Part shown: one piece after another, positions 25,702-34,637 of the stretch
Numbering within the stretch: the first letter of the stretch is position 1
How the letters are laid out: the number at the start of each line of letters is the position of its first letter
Assembly: GCA_017537025.1 (NCBI GenBank)
Contig: JAFWCB010000008.1
Coordinates: forward strand, 62,001-126,000
Direction: 5' to 3'
Source of the DNA: Sediminibacterium sp.
Lineage (GTDB): Bacteria; Bacteroidota; Bacteroidia; Chitinophagales; Chitinophagaceae
DNA: 64,000 nt
Notes under the pieces: generated by a model
Databases searched by the model: none
Seen by the model: only the letters and a program-made list of their open reading frames with translations
Told to the model about the DNA's origin: nothing
Translations under genes and position numbers: made by a program

Positions 25702-25709
25702 CAAAGATA
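25702..25709 (-). promoter_or_regulatory. Putative -7 promoter element before the DUF2911 gene
   Basis: On the - strand the bases read TATCTTTG, a full TAnnTTTG match, 15 bases upstream of the chosen ATG. It implies a very short leader and an independent promoter inside the cluster. Confidence 0.5.
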
Positions 25710-25714
25710 GGTGG

Positions 25715-26305
25715 CTACCGGCCTTTTAGCTTAGTAAATTCTAATTGCACAAAGTTTTTAACATCTTTTAAAAAGGGGGCAGCTTGTTCGGAAATGGCTT
25801 GGTAGTTAGCTTCGAATAATGAAAAGCAACTATTAGGTAAGTTGAGATATTTAGCCCTTCTGGCAACACCTTCAAAACTTTTTTCTATACCCCAACGAAA
25901 ACGGTAGTTATAGAGCCAGTTTTGAGATCGCATATAGGGGAACATTTTTTGGAATCGCTGAGGAAAAAGAGTAGTATTTGCTTCCAGTGAAATATAGGTT
26001 CGCTGTGTAAATTCATACCACTCATTATCGCTTTTTTCATCTCCAATAGCTAGGAAATGATCATATACAACATCTGTAAATGCGCCGGCATATAAGCGTA
26101 CTTCGGGAGCGAATATTTTTTTTATTTCTTTTGTAGCCGCATGCGCATCTGTGAAACTATCAATTTGTCTGTGTAAACGAATTCCAGCCTGAACCTCCTT
26201 TGGGAAGGTATATTGTTTGCTCCCCTTGATATAGTCGCTAATCATATTACCCAATAGAATATCGGGATCTTCAAAAGAATAATAAGCGTGTGCTAAATAG
26301 TTCAC
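25715..26305 (-). CDS. acpH: Acyl carrier protein phosphodiesterase-like protein
   Basis: A 196-residue all-helical HD-like hydrolase. The opening MNYLAHAYYS with DPDILLGNMISDYIKGS, GIRLHRQIDSFTDAH and AFTDVVYDHFLA are the AcpH motifs, with His and Asp residues that bind the metal used to remove 4'-phosphopantetheine from holo-ACP. It begins 9 bases after the upstream alpha/beta hydrolase gene, so it may be read from the sdpR-sdpI transcript. Confidence 0.87.
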   Translation of the reverse strand: MNYLAHAYYSFEDPDILLGNMISDYIKGSKQYTFPKEVQAGIRLHRQIDSFTDAHAATKEIKKIFAPEVRLYAGAFTDVVYDHFLAIGDEKSDNEWYEFTQRTYISLEANTTLFPQRFQKMFPYMRSQNWLYNYRFRWGIEKSFEGVARRAKYLNLPNSCFSLFEANYQAISEQAAPFLKDVKNFVQLEFTKLKGR

Positions 26306-26314
26306 ATTATCAAG

Positions 26315-27433
26315 TTACATCAATTTCTTTTCTTTTAGCCAATCTGTAATATATACCAGTACTTCGGGTGCAAATGTTTCTTCTAATTCAGGATATTCCT
26401 GTACCGTGCATTTTGTACAATGTTGAAATAAATGATTCAGCCCCGGGAATATTTTTGTAGTAACATTTTTGTTGCCGGCTTTCATGAGGGAAGTAGTAAT
26501 AGCAGTAATATTTTGATCCGGGTACACTTGAATGTCTTTCTCTCCATTCAAGGCTAAAACAGGACATTTCACCTTACTCCAAAAATCGTTAGGTTCCGTT
26601 GCAATAAAGTATTTATACCAAGGAATCAGTTCTGCTTTAATTTGTCGATTCGCGTATACTTCTGCACTCACATTTTTTGCATTAAGTTTTATAAGCGTAC
26701 TATCATCGTGATTCGTCTTCCATTTCGTGAAAATAGTTTTTACATTTTCTAATATTAGTGAATCGGATAAAGAGTAGTTATTATGGATCACAGCTAATGT
26801 TTGTTGTGTAAGATCTGCGTAAGCATTAAAAACTTTTTCGGATGCTACATTTTTTAGCGGATCTGTTTGTTGCTTGAATAATATTTCTGCACCCGAAACG
26901 CCGGTTCCTGCTAGCGAAATAATAAATGCAAGTGAAGGAAATTTTGTATAAATCATGGGGGCAATAAGGCCCCCTTCACTGTGCCCCATTACCCCAATTT
27001 TACGTTTATCTATCTCTTTTCTGGTTAATAAGTAATTGATACTGGTCATTACATCATTAGCATAATCTGCACTTGTAGCTGTTACTATATTTCCTTTGCT
27101 TAGCCCTTTCATTCTATCATCCACACGTAGAACAGCTATTCCATGTTTCGTTAAATAATCAGCAATAACTGCAAAAGGTTTATGACCTAAAATGGTTTCA
27201 TCGCGATCCTGCTGACCACTGCCTGTAATCATTACAACAGTAGTGAATGGCCCCTTTGTTTTTGGATAGGTTAATGTTGCGCCAAGATGTACCGTTTTAT
27301 CTGTGTTATCGTATTCAACACTATCGATATTATAATCGAAAGGAGGAGCCGGTGTTTGTGGTTTAATTTTCGGTTGGGTGTAGGCAAAGATGGATATAAT
27401 CATCAGTGCTATATAAATTATACCTTTTTTCAT
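26315..27433 (-). CDS. Secreted alpha/beta hydrolase
   Basis: A 372-residue hydrolase with an N-terminal signal (MKKGIIYIALMIISIFAYTQ). The oxyanion region is VVMITGSGQQDRDE, the nucleophile elbow is GVMGHSEGG, the acid lies in LALNGEKDIQVYP, and the catalytic His is in PGLNHLFQH. The fold and TYPKTKGPF linker resemble the dienelactone hydrolase/BAAT-related S9-like group. It overlaps the SdpI gene by 4 bases (ATGA), an unusual partnership. The substrate is unknown. Confidence 0.87.
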   Translation of the reverse strand: MKKGIIYIALMIISIFAYTQPKIKPQTPAPPFDYNIDSVEYDNTDKTVHLGATLTYPKTKGPFTTVVMITGSGQQDRDETILGHKPFAVIADYLTKHGIAVLRVDDRMKGLSKGNIVTATSADYANDVMTSINYLLTRKEIDKRKIGVMGHSEGGLIAPMIYTKFPSLAFIISLAGTGVSGAEILFKQQTDPLKNVASEKVFNAYADLTQQTLAVIHNNYSLSDSLILENVKTIFTKWKTNHDDSTLIKLNAKNVSAEVYANRQIKAELIPWYKYFIATEPNDFWSKVKCPVLALNGEKDIQVYPDQNITAITTSLMKAGNKNVTTKIFPGLNHLFQHCTKCTVQEYPELEETFAPEVLVYITDWLKEKKLM

Positions 27434-28098
27434 GAATGGTTATTTGCTTGATTTTTAAAAAGAAGATAAGAATAACGAACAGGGAGTATTATAATTATGG
27501 TTAATACTACAAATAATACTATGATACCAACTAAAAAACTGGTAAATAGACCGGTTATAAAGATGATAATTCCACCGATAACCCAATACTTACTCATGTA
27601 TTGGTGGGTTTTTCTCCAGTTGTCTTCGTTTTCTAAAGTCCATGGTAAACGCAATCCAATAAAGTAGTTTGGTTTAATACTAAACATATAATTGCCAATC
27701 AATGTAAATAATAAACCGATTGCCGGTACTAATGTTTTATTCAAAATTGTGGTATTCCCTGTAGTTGCCTGGATCATAGCGATTTGTATAAGTGCTAGAA
27801 ACACGGCTAAAAAAGTACTTAGTTTAGCTAACATTGAGGGCGATTGAGCAGCCGATTTTTTGGGATCAATCTTAGGAAGTGCTTTAAATAAAAAATGTAT
27901 GCCAATGTTCATCAGGGAAAAAATAACTACTGGTATCCAGATTGTAGTTTTTTCATCATAAGCATCTATTTTACCTGAAATATTATAATGGGTTGGGACT
28001 TTATCGGGTAACGATGGGTATAGATAGGCTAAATAAGCCAGTGGTATTATCGCCAGTATTAGAACCAGCCAGGTTTGAAAAGGAGATTTATGTTGCAT
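27430..28098 (-). CDS. SdpI/DUF1648 family membrane protein
   Basis: A 222-residue membrane protein with about six helices. LPDKVPTHYNISGKID is the DUF1648 motif, and FIGLRLPWTLENEDNWRKTH is the SdpI motif. In Bacillus SdpI is the immunity protein and signal receptor for the SDP toxin, working with the repressor SdpR. The gene directly upstream here is an SdpR-like ArsR regulator, so the module is conserved. No SdpC-like toxin gene is seen nearby. Confidence 0.9.
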   Translation of the reverse strand: MQHKSPFQTWLVLILAIIPLAYLAYLYPSLPDKVPTHYNISGKIDAYDEKTTIWIPVVIFSLMNIGIHFLFKALPKIDPKKSAAQSPSMLAKLSTFLAVFLALIQIAMIQATTGNTTILNKTLVPAIGLLFTLIGNYMFSIKPNYFIGLRLPWTLENEDNWRKTHQYMSKYWVIGGIIIFITGLFTSFLVGIIVLFVVLTIIIILPVRYSYLLFKNQANNHS

Positions 28099-28103
28099 AT
28101 TAT

Positions 28104-28361
28104 TTATTTCTTTTTAAACTGAAGAATCCATTTGAGCATTTCATCCATTACGGTGGTATTGATAGAATAAAAAATGAATTGCCCTTCTTTAACCGATACA
28201 ACCAGTTCTGCTTGCTTGAGTAAATCGAGGTGATGTGAAATACTTGGCTTGGATATATGAAACTGATCGGCTATTTCACCTGCGGTCATATCTTTTTTCT
28301 TCAATAATTCTAGTATCTCGCGGCGGGTAGGATCGTTTAAAGCTTTGAAGATGATATTCAA
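28104..28361 (-). CDS. ArsR-family repressor, SdpR-like
   Basis: An 85-residue winged-helix protein: ALNDPTRREILELL, then helix-turn-helix MTAGEIADQFHISKPSISHH and the wing LVVSVKEGQFIFYS. It lacks the cysteine metal site of ArsR/SmtB, as expected for the autorepressor SdpR type. It is first in an operon with SdpI (5-base gap). A 9+9 palindrome lies 14 bases upstream of its start, consistent with autoregulation. Confidence 0.92.
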   Translation of the reverse strand: MNIIFKALNDPTRREILELLKKKDMTAGEIADQFHISKPSISHHLDLLKQAELVVSVKEGQFIFYSINTTVMDEMLKWILQFKKK

Positions 28362-28375
28362 GATTAGATGTTTAT

Positions 28376-28399
28376 ATATTTAGACAAATATCTAAATAT
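28376..28399. promoter_or_regulatory. Operator palindrome of the sdpR-sdpI operon
   Basis: ATATTTAGA (28376-28384) and TCTAAATAT (28391-28399) are perfect inverted arms separated by six bases, just upstream of the ArsR-type gene. Length and symmetry fit a dimeric winged-helix repressor site. Confidence 0.7.
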
Positions 28400-28440
28400 T
28401 AAATTAATATTTTACTAATTAAATTATATTTAATGAAAAT

Positions 28441-29208
28441 TTAAGATTTTGTAAGTTGGTGATAGGCATCCATAGTAATAAAATCGCCATGTGTAGAGAG
28501 GGTTTTAAGCAGATCGGATATCCTTTCAATAAATGCTTGTCCGGCAAACCTTCTTGTATAAGTTGGCAAGCCAAAACCCTTGATATCAGTAAATTCCCAG
28601 GGATGAAAATACAAACAAAGTACCCCATCTTTTTTGAGTGTTTGCATGCACAGTTGTTTATAAATAGCTAGGGGTATGTTTTTCGCGCTCAACCAAAAAA
28701 GGGGTATTCTGAGGTGCGGTGTTACCGATGCAGGAATACGCCACATGGGAGAATCGAAGTATTTCACTCTAGGTAAGTGAAGGTTATTATATTTACCGGG
28801 TAAAAAAGTTGGGTTAACAGAAGAATCATAATCATAACCTGCCTCAGCTACAGCGTGCATAGATACGGATCGCATACGCGGCATACGTAATCCCTTAATT
28901 TTTTTTTCAGTGATAGCTTCTAATCTTAGTTTAGACTCTAGGAGATGCCCATCTTCGTAATAGCCATGGTAATAAGTATGAGAAGCTATTTCATGTTCAT
29001 TGGCTAAAGCTTTAATCTCATTGGGGAAATGATCGGCGAAGTTTGCAGTGGTGAAAAGTGTTGTGGTATAATTCTCTAGTAGAGGTGTGATGGCATCTAA
29101 ACCTAATTTCCCTATATGTATTTGTTCGGATGGAGTGATGGGTTTTTTAAATTCAAGTGGGATATCAAACTCTTCCACATCAAAGCTCAATAATATATAT
29201 CGGCTCAT
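28441..29208 (-). CDS. Polysaccharide deacetylase family protein
   Basis: A NodB-fold deacetylase-like protein of 255 residues. LLSFDVEEFDIP supplies the first Asp pair, HEIASHTYYHGYYE the His motif, and LYFHPWEFTD the C-terminal His. The pattern is that of deacetylases in exopolysaccharide loci. No signal peptide is seen, so the site of action may be cytoplasmic. It is the last gene of an eight-gene - strand glycan operon and overlaps the GT2 gene by one base. Confidence 0.82.
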   Translation of the reverse strand: MSRYILLSFDVEEFDIPLEFKKPITPSEQIHIGKLGLDAITPLLENYTTTLFTTANFADHFPNEIKALANEHEIASHTYYHGYYEDGHLLESKLRLEAITEKKIKGLRMPRMRSVSMHAVAEAGYDYDSSVNPTFLPGKYNNLHLPRVKYFDSPMWRIPASVTPHLRIPLFWLSAKNIPLAIYKQLCMQTLKKDGVLCLYFHPWEFTDIKGFGLPTYTRRFAGQAFIERISDLLKTLSTHGDFITMDAYHQLTKS

Positions 29209-30149
29209 TATACAATATTAGATTCTTTAACGATATAATGGGGGCGATGTTTACTTTGCATAAAAAGCTTACCCAGATACATGCCTATAATACCAAGGAT
29301 CATTAACTGAAGACCGCCAAAAAAAGCAATAGTAGCAATTACTGATGGCCATCCTAATACCATAGTTCCAAAGAAATAACTATAAATGATGTAAGGAATA
29401 TAGAGTAAAGAAAATAAGGAAAAGAAGAAACCTAAATAAGCGGCAATGTACAAAGGCCTTGTACTGAAAGAGGTGATACCTTGTAATGCGAACCGCAGCA
29501 TTCTTTTGAGCGTATATTTAGATTCACCCTGATAACGAAGTGCTGATGTATATTCAATACCGATTTGAGGGAATCCCATCCATTTTACTAAGCCACGCAT
29601 AAAAATATCCGACTCAGTAAATGTTCTGAAAACATTTACCACTTTTTTATCCATCAATCTAAAATCCGCAGCTCCTTGTTCTAATTCAATATCGGATAAG
29701 TTATTGATCACATCATAAAATAAATTAGAGGTTCTTTTTTTTAATAAAGGAATTTCCTGATGATCGTTACGAATCGTATATACGATATCATAGCCTTTTT
29801 CCCAATGGGCGAGTAATTCCGGTATTAACGATGGGGGATGTTGCAAGTCTCCATCCATCATAATAACAGCATCGGTGTCGGCTCTATCCAATCCTGCTTT
29901 TAAAGCATTTTGGTGACCAAAACTTTTAGTGAGCGAAATATAAAATATATGATTATGTGCAGTGGCTTGTTGTTTAATATATTCTAAAGTTCCATCAGTA
30001 CTACTGTCTTCTACAAAAATAAAGGATAGCTTATAGGGTAACGAAGCAAAAACAGCCTCTACCTGTTCTATTAATAGGGGCAAGTTGCCCCTTTCATTCC
30101 AAACAGGTACAACAACAGATACAGTTTTTTGAATAGCGGGGGTTTGCAT
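29208..30149 (-). CDS. Family 2 glycosyltransferase with two membrane helices (GtrB/DPM1-like)
   Basis: A 313-residue protein. SVVVPVWNERGNLPLLIEQV opens the GT-A domain, with EDSSTDGT and VIMMDGDLQHPPS providing the Asp motifs, and ALRYQGESKYTLKRMLRFA following. Two C-terminal hydrophobic segments (about residues 233-260 and 265-300) anchor it. This layout is that of enzymes moving a sugar onto undecaprenyl phosphate. It belongs to the glycan operon. Confidence 0.9.
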   Translation of the reverse strand: MQTPAIQKTVSVVVPVWNERGNLPLLIEQVEAVFASLPYKLSFIFVEDSSTDGTLEYIKQQATAHNHIFYISLTKSFGHQNALKAGLDRADTDAVIMMDGDLQHPPSLIPELLAHWEKGYDIVYTIRNDHQEIPLLKKRTSNLFYDVINNLSDIELEQGAADFRLMDKKVVNVFRTFTESDIFMRGLVKWMGFPQIGIEYTSALRYQGESKYTLKRMLRFALQGITSFSTRPLYIAAYLGFFFSLFSLLYIPYIIYSYFFGTMVLGWPSVIATIAFFGGLQLMILGIIGMYLGKLFMQSKHRPHYIVKESNIV

Positions 30150-30172
30150 ACCAATATAAAGGTATGGTTAAT

Positions 30173-31021
30173 TTATGATTGACTAAGCGCTAGTAGCTGA
30201 CGAATCCCGTCTTCAAAATTTATGGTTGGTTGCCAATCTAATTCTTTTTTTGCTAAACTAATATCGGCAACAGTATCCATAATTTCAGCCCTACGAACCT
30301 CTGCATCACTGATAACAGGTAAATTTCTTTTTGTGATATTTTGAACGATATCAATGATTTCTTGAACAGAATAGCTTATCCCCGAACCCACATTAAAAAT
30401 ACCCGATTTTTTATAGTCAATACAAGCTATGATAGCAGCTATTAAATCGTGTAAATGAATATAGTCTCGTTTGGGTGTTAAATCCTTTACTCGAATAGTA
30501 CTGTTATACAAGGCCTGATGAATAATATGGGGTATTAAAAAAGATGGATTTTGATTTGGGCCGTAAACATTGAATGGACGAAGAATAATCGTATTGACCT
30601 GATAAGCGGTACTATAGAAAGTGCAAAAATCTTCCGCTGTTTTTTTTGACTGTGCGTATGGATTCGGCGTGTATAAGGGGGCCGTTTCGGGAATCGGTAA
30701 ATGTTCCGGATTGCCGTATAAGTAAGAACTTAAGAAAATGAATTTGGCCTTATGTTTTCTACAGTATTCTAATGCATGTAAAGTACCGGTAGCATTGGTG
30801 GCCATAAATGCAGCAGGGTGTTCCCAGCTATCGGGTACGAATGTACGGGCAGCTAAATGAATCACAATATCAGTAGGTGGGATTGATTGCCAAGTAAACA
30901 TATCTTCTACTTTGCCATCGCGTTGTGAAAGTAAATGAACTGTATGCCCCAGCGTTTTTAATTGCCGATGTAAAGCTGTACCAATAAAACCTGTTGCGCC
31001 GGTTAGCAAAATCTTATACAT
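30173..31021 (-). CDS. NAD-dependent epimerase/dehydratase (extended SDR)
   Basis: A 282-residue extended SDR: LLTGATGFIGTALHRQL near the N-terminus, IHLAARTF, FLSSYLYG, catalytic Tyr and Lys in YAQSKKTAE, and RPFNVYGPNQNPS, which is typical of nucleotide-sugar epimerases and reductases. It overlaps the nucleotidyltransferase gene by 8 bases and probably modifies the sugar that enzyme activates. The exact reaction is not determined. Confidence 0.88.
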   Translation of the reverse strand: MYKILLTGATGFIGTALHRQLKTLGHTVHLLSQRDGKVEDMFTWQSIPPTDIVIHLAARTFVPDSWEHPAAFMATNATGTLHALEYCRKHKAKFIFLSSYLYGNPEHLPIPETAPLYTPNPYAQSKKTAEDFCTFYSTAYQVNTIILRPFNVYGPNQNPSFLIPHIIHQALYNSTIRVKDLTPKRDYIHLHDLIAAIIACIDYKKSGIFNVGSGISYSVQEIIDIVQNITKRNLPVISDAEVRRAEIMDTVADISLAKKELDWQPTINFEDGIRQLLALSQS

Positions 31022-31724
31022 ACAAGAATTTGTCTTTTAATTCATCAAATGTTTCAATAGCTTGTAAATAATCATCAGGTCGGCCAATATCAAGCCATAA
31101 CCCAGTAAATGCTTTTACGGCTACTTTTTCTTTTTCGGCTAATAAAGCAAGCATTAAATGATCGAAACCATAAGGGGTATTATCCGGAATTTTTGTTACC
31201 ACTTTTTTATTAAGCATATAAATGCCCATGCTCACTTCATAACTGCTCTTTGGTTTTTCTCTAAAGCCCGTTAGTATTCCTTTATCAGTATCAAGTACTC
31301 CGTAATCAATCATTTCTTCTCTTTTATGAGATGAAATGGTAAAAATATTTTGTTCCGCAACATGGGTATCAAAGAACTCACCATATTTCAAGTCGGTCAA
31401 AATATCTCCATTCATCACTAAAAAATTTTCTGGTAATTCGTCGATTAATTTTAATGGACCCATAGTGCCAAGTGGTTGATCTTCTAAGGAGTAGCGAATG
31501 GTGACTCCCCATTTTTGACCGTCTCCAAAAAAAGCCTTGATCAGTTCAGCTTGGTGATTTACCGCCATAGTAATATGTGTAAACCCTTGCGCACAAAGCT
31601 GCCGTACGATCACTTCTAAAATAGGATATTCACCAATAGGCATTAGTGGTTTGGGTAGTACAACCGTATACGGTCTTAACCTTTTTCCTTTACCACCTGC
31701 CAGTATTACTGCATGTTTTTCCAT
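31014..31724 (-). CDS. Sugar-phosphate nucleotidyltransferase
   Basis: A 236-residue protein with the NTP_transferase signature ILAGGKGKRLRPYTVVLPKP at the N-terminus, VMNGDILTD as the metal-binding Asp, and GLWLDIGRPDDYLQA at the C-terminus. It lacks CBS or acyltransferase domains. It activates a sugar-1-phosphate, perhaps with GTP or CTP if the pathway is a nonulosonate or heptose type; the nucleotide is not set by sequence. It lies between two SDR genes. Confidence 0.9.
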   Translation of the reverse strand: MEKHAVILAGGKGKRLRPYTVVLPKPLMPIGEYPILEVIVRQLCAQGFTHITMAVNHQAELIKAFFGDGQKWGVTIRYSLEDQPLGTMGPLKLIDELPENFLVMNGDILTDLKYGEFFDTHVAEQNIFTISSHKREEMIDYGVLDTDKGILTGFREKPKSSYEVSMGIYMLNKKVVTKIPDNTPYGFDHLMLALLAEKEKVAVKAFTGLWLDIGRPDDYLQAIETFDELKDKFLYV

Positions 31725-31735
31725 TGGTAATCATT

Positions 31736-32731
31736 TTAGATATTATACCTATCGGTTTTATATTTTGCTAAATTCTCTTTATCAAGAAACCATTCAATCG
31801 TTTTGACTAATCCTTTTTTGAATCCTTCTTCTCCTCCAAATAATGGTTCCCAGCCCATAGTAGCTTTGGCTTTCTCGTAGCTGGCGAATAATCTTTCTAC
31901 TTCACTTTTTTCCGGACGTACTCTCTCTTCATCTAGTTCGAAGTGAATATTTTTTCCCATTAAAGAAGCAATAAGTTTAGCTGTATCATGGACAGATATT
32001 TCAAATCCACTTCCTATATTGGTTACCGTTCCGTTGGTAGCATCGGTTTCCATGGCTTTTATAAAACCGCGAGCCGTATCTTCTACAAAAGAAAAATCGC
32101 GTGTAGGGGTTAATGCGCCTAATTTAATGGTTGTTTGTCCGGATGCTATTTGAGAAATAATAGTAGGTATCACTGCCCGTGCCGATTGTCTCGGACCATA
32201 AGTATTAAACGGACGTAGCACAGCAACCGGTGTATTAAAGGCACTATAGAAAGAAAGGGCCATTTGGTCGGCGCCGATTTTACTGGCTGAGTAAGGCGAT
32301 TGTCCTTGCAGGGGATGTTCTTCTGTAATGGGTACAAATCTTGCTGTACCGTATACTTCGCTGGTAGATGTATGAACTACTTTTTGAACACCTAATTCAC
32401 GTGCAGCCTGAACAATATTCAACGTGCCTTTTACATTGGTATCTACATACGTATCGGGAGAATGATACGAGTAGGGTATAGCAATTAAGGCGGCTAAATG
32501 TAGTACTGCATCACAACCTTTCATAGCTGTTTTTACACCATGTGGATCTCGTATATCCCCCGCAAAAACTTCAAACTTATTTTTTACGGCAGGATCACAA
32601 TGATCGAGCCAGCCCCAAGTGTTAAACGAGTTATACAAAACAAATGCGCGTACATCGTATCCTTGTTTTACCAACAATTCGGTAAGATGTGATCCAATAA
32701 AACCATCTGCGCCGGTTACCAATACTTTCAT
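31736..32731 (-). CDS. Nucleotide-sugar 4,6-dehydratase-like SDR (LegB-like)
   Basis: A 331-residue extended SDR: VTGADGFIGSHLTELL, HLAALIAIPYSYHSPDTYVD, HTSTSEVYGTA, YSASKIGADQMALSF and LRPFNTYGPRQSARAVIPT. The AIPYSYHSP and RQSARAVIP phrases and SEVERLFASYEKAK near the C-terminus fit the LegB-like group known from legionaminic acid synthesis. No LegI-type synthase is in the window, so another amino sugar is equally possible. It overlaps the upstream membrane protein gene by 4 bases. Confidence 0.85.
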   Translation of the reverse strand: MKVLVTGADGFIGSHLTELLVKQGYDVRAFVLYNSFNTWGWLDHCDPAVKNKFEVFAGDIRDPHGVKTAMKGCDAVLHLAALIAIPYSYHSPDTYVDTNVKGTLNIVQAARELGVQKVVHTSTSEVYGTARFVPITEEHPLQGQSPYSASKIGADQMALSFYSAFNTPVAVLRPFNTYGPRQSARAVIPTIISQIASGQTTIKLGALTPTRDFSFVEDTARGFIKAMETDATNGTVTNIGSGFEISVHDTAKLIASLMGKNIHFELDEERVRPEKSEVERLFASYEKAKATMGWEPLFGGEEGFKKGLVKTIEWFLDKENLAKYKTDRYNI

Positions 32732-33879
32732 ACTATTTTATTTTCCGATAGTGATTTAAACAGAAATAATTCTTTTATACAAACAGCCCATACGATAATA
32801 ACAGGTATTGCTTTTACATGATAATATGTAAAATATTCTTCTCTAATAAATTTGGGAAATATATCTGTTGGCGATAAACAAGTAAAAACAAATAAAATGA
32901 TCATCAGCCATTTTTCCCAACCAACTCTAGGCTTGTTAATATACCAAATGGCAGCGCCGGTAACGGCTATGATATAACTGGGCGATTCAACGCCGGGGTT
33001 AAAAACAACCGTAAATAGTAATATCCCCGCCAAATATAAAAGCCTATATTGAAGAGATTCATGCACTTGCTTTTTTAATAATACGAGCAACATAGTAATG
33101 GTTCCTGTAAGTATGACCCATTCTTGGGGAATGCTGGTGCTAATATGTTTGTTTATGATCCCCAATAAACTTAGGGCATCTCTTACGGCTTGGGCCTGAA
33201 GCCTAGTAAACCAACTTTGGTAAAGAAATAATAACTGATCCCAAGAAATAACGAGTAAGGGCATTAGAAAAAATAATAATCCCCATGCAATACTTTTCCA
33301 AATAAAGTCGCCCTTCTTTTTGTAGCACAAAAAGAATACTCCCGCAGTTAATACATATATTTTGAAAAAAGAACCAAACACAAAAAAGAAACTAGAGGTG
33401 GTAGTCTTTCCTTTTTGCTGAAAAATAAGTACCAACATTATAAAAGCGGTAACTGTAGCATTGGTTTGTACATTTTCTGCAGCTGTAATAAACTCAAGTA
33501 AGCAGAATACATATAAAAACCTTTTTTTGGTATCTGTAACAGGCATTTTATGTATGGCAAACAAAAAAGGAATTGTGTGTAAACCATTCCACAAAAAAAT
33601 ACCAAGCCAGTTCGGTAAATAGGCAAATAGTCCCATAAATAAAGCAAAGAAGGGGCTGTAATTATATTCCGTATGGTATTCTTTCGGGTAACTTAGGTAC
33701 AAATCTAAGTTCTTGATGAGGTGAAAATGCGATGCTTTAAAACAATCGTAATTATCACACGTTTCTAAAAAAACAATTTTAAGGCTGATAAGAATGCAAA
33801 CTGTTATATAAATAACAATCAAGTTTCTTTCATTGCTAAAGAATGGCTTACAAAAAAACAATCTTATTGTATCAATCAT
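32728..33879 (-). CDS. GT87/DUF2029-like membrane glycosyltransferase
   Basis: A 383-residue polytopic membrane protein with about nine to ten helices. The early periplasmic loop has YNYSPFFALFMGLFAYLP, and DNYDCFKASHFHLI precedes it; these resemble the GT87 family of polyprenyl-phosphate-sugar-dependent transferases. I begin at the ATG at 33879 (MIDTIRLFF), because a longer frame to 34026 would overlap the methyltransferase gene by about 100 bases and lacks hydrophobic or conserved features. Confidence 0.75.
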   Translation of the reverse strand: MIDTIRLFFCKPFFSNERNLIVIYITVCILISLKIVFLETCDNYDCFKASHFHLIKNLDLYLSYPKEYHTEYNYSPFFALFMGLFAYLPNWLGIFLWNGLHTIPFLFAIHKMPVTDTKKRFLYVFCLLEFITAAENVQTNATVTAFIMLVLIFQQKGKTTTSSFFFVFGSFFKIYVLTAGVFFLCYKKKGDFIWKSIAWGLLFFLMPLLVISWDQLLFLYQSWFTRLQAQAVRDALSLLGIINKHISTSIPQEWVILTGTITMLLVLLKKQVHESLQYRLLYLAGILLFTVVFNPGVESPSYIIAVTGAAIWYINKPRVGWEKWLMIILFVFTCLSPTDIFPKFIREEYFTYYHVKAIPVIIVWAVCIKELFLFKSLSENKIV

Positions 33880-33925
33880 AATACCTACTCGTTTTAAACA
33901 TAATAGCCTAGCAAATATATAGTTT

Positions 33926-34636
33926 CTAAAAACTGATACAAAAGCTGTTTCTACTTTTCTGAAGAGTAATTTTTGGTAAGAGTGAACAAGTGAAACCATT
34001 GTTTTTACAGAATTCTTCAATTTCATCTTTTGATAAACGCAATAGCTTATAATTATTTTTTACATTATTATAGTTTGAGAATTTTAATCTTGCCATAAAA
34101 AAAAGAAAGCTAATACAATAACCCTTTGCAATGCTATACATACCGTTACTCCATAAATCTTTCAATACTCCTCTTTCGTTTTCTAATATATCAGCTAATA
34201 TTATTTTTCCAGTTGGCTTTAATAAAGATTTGCTTTTTTGTAATAAGATAAATACATCTTCCTTACTATTAAAATATTGCACAACACTAAACACAATTAT
34301 ACGGTCGAACAACTGTTCCTGTTCTGAAAACTGCTTTAATTCATTAAAAGGGTTAGTACTACGTAAGTGAATAAAATGAAATTCAGGAAAAGCTTCCATT
34401 TTTTTCGTAGCCTCTTCAATATAGTTTTCCGAAATATCTACACCATAATAACTATTAATTTTCCCTTTTAAACCATTGGCTAAATTACCTGGGCCACAAC
34501 CATAATCGAGTATGTCATCGTTTTTTCCTATGAGTTTATATTTCAATAATTTATTGGAAAAGTACAAAGTACTATTCTCCATAACGCTCTTAAAAAGAGT
34601 AGGATTATTTGCCCAGTAAGATTTCCAGTTCTGCAT
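33926..34636 (-). CDS. SAM-dependent methyltransferase
   Basis: A class I methyltransferase of 236 residues. Motif I is ILDYGCGPGNLANGL, the acidic strand is YYGVDISENYIEEA, and motif IV is DRIIVFSVVQYF, followed by KPTGKIILAD. It is one base away from a second methyltransferase gene on the same strand, inside the glycan operon. The target is probably a sugar or lipid intermediate. Confidence 0.87.
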   Translation of the reverse strand: MQNWKSYWANNPTLFKSVMENSTLYFSNKLLKYKLIGKNDDILDYGCGPGNLANGLKGKINSYYGVDISENYIEEATKKMEAFPEFHFIHLRSTNPFNELKQFSEQEQLFDRIIVFSVVQYFNSKEDVFILLQKSKSLLKPTGKIILADILENERGVLKDLWSNGMYSIAKGYCISFLFFMARLKFSNYNNVKNNYKLLRLSKDEIEEFCKNNGFTCSLLPKITLQKSRNSFCISF

Positions 34637-34637
34637 A

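Noticed and set aside
33880-34026. N-terminal extension of the GT87-like gene
   Set aside because: It overlaps the methyltransferase gene by about 100 bases and shows no conserved or hydrophobic pattern.
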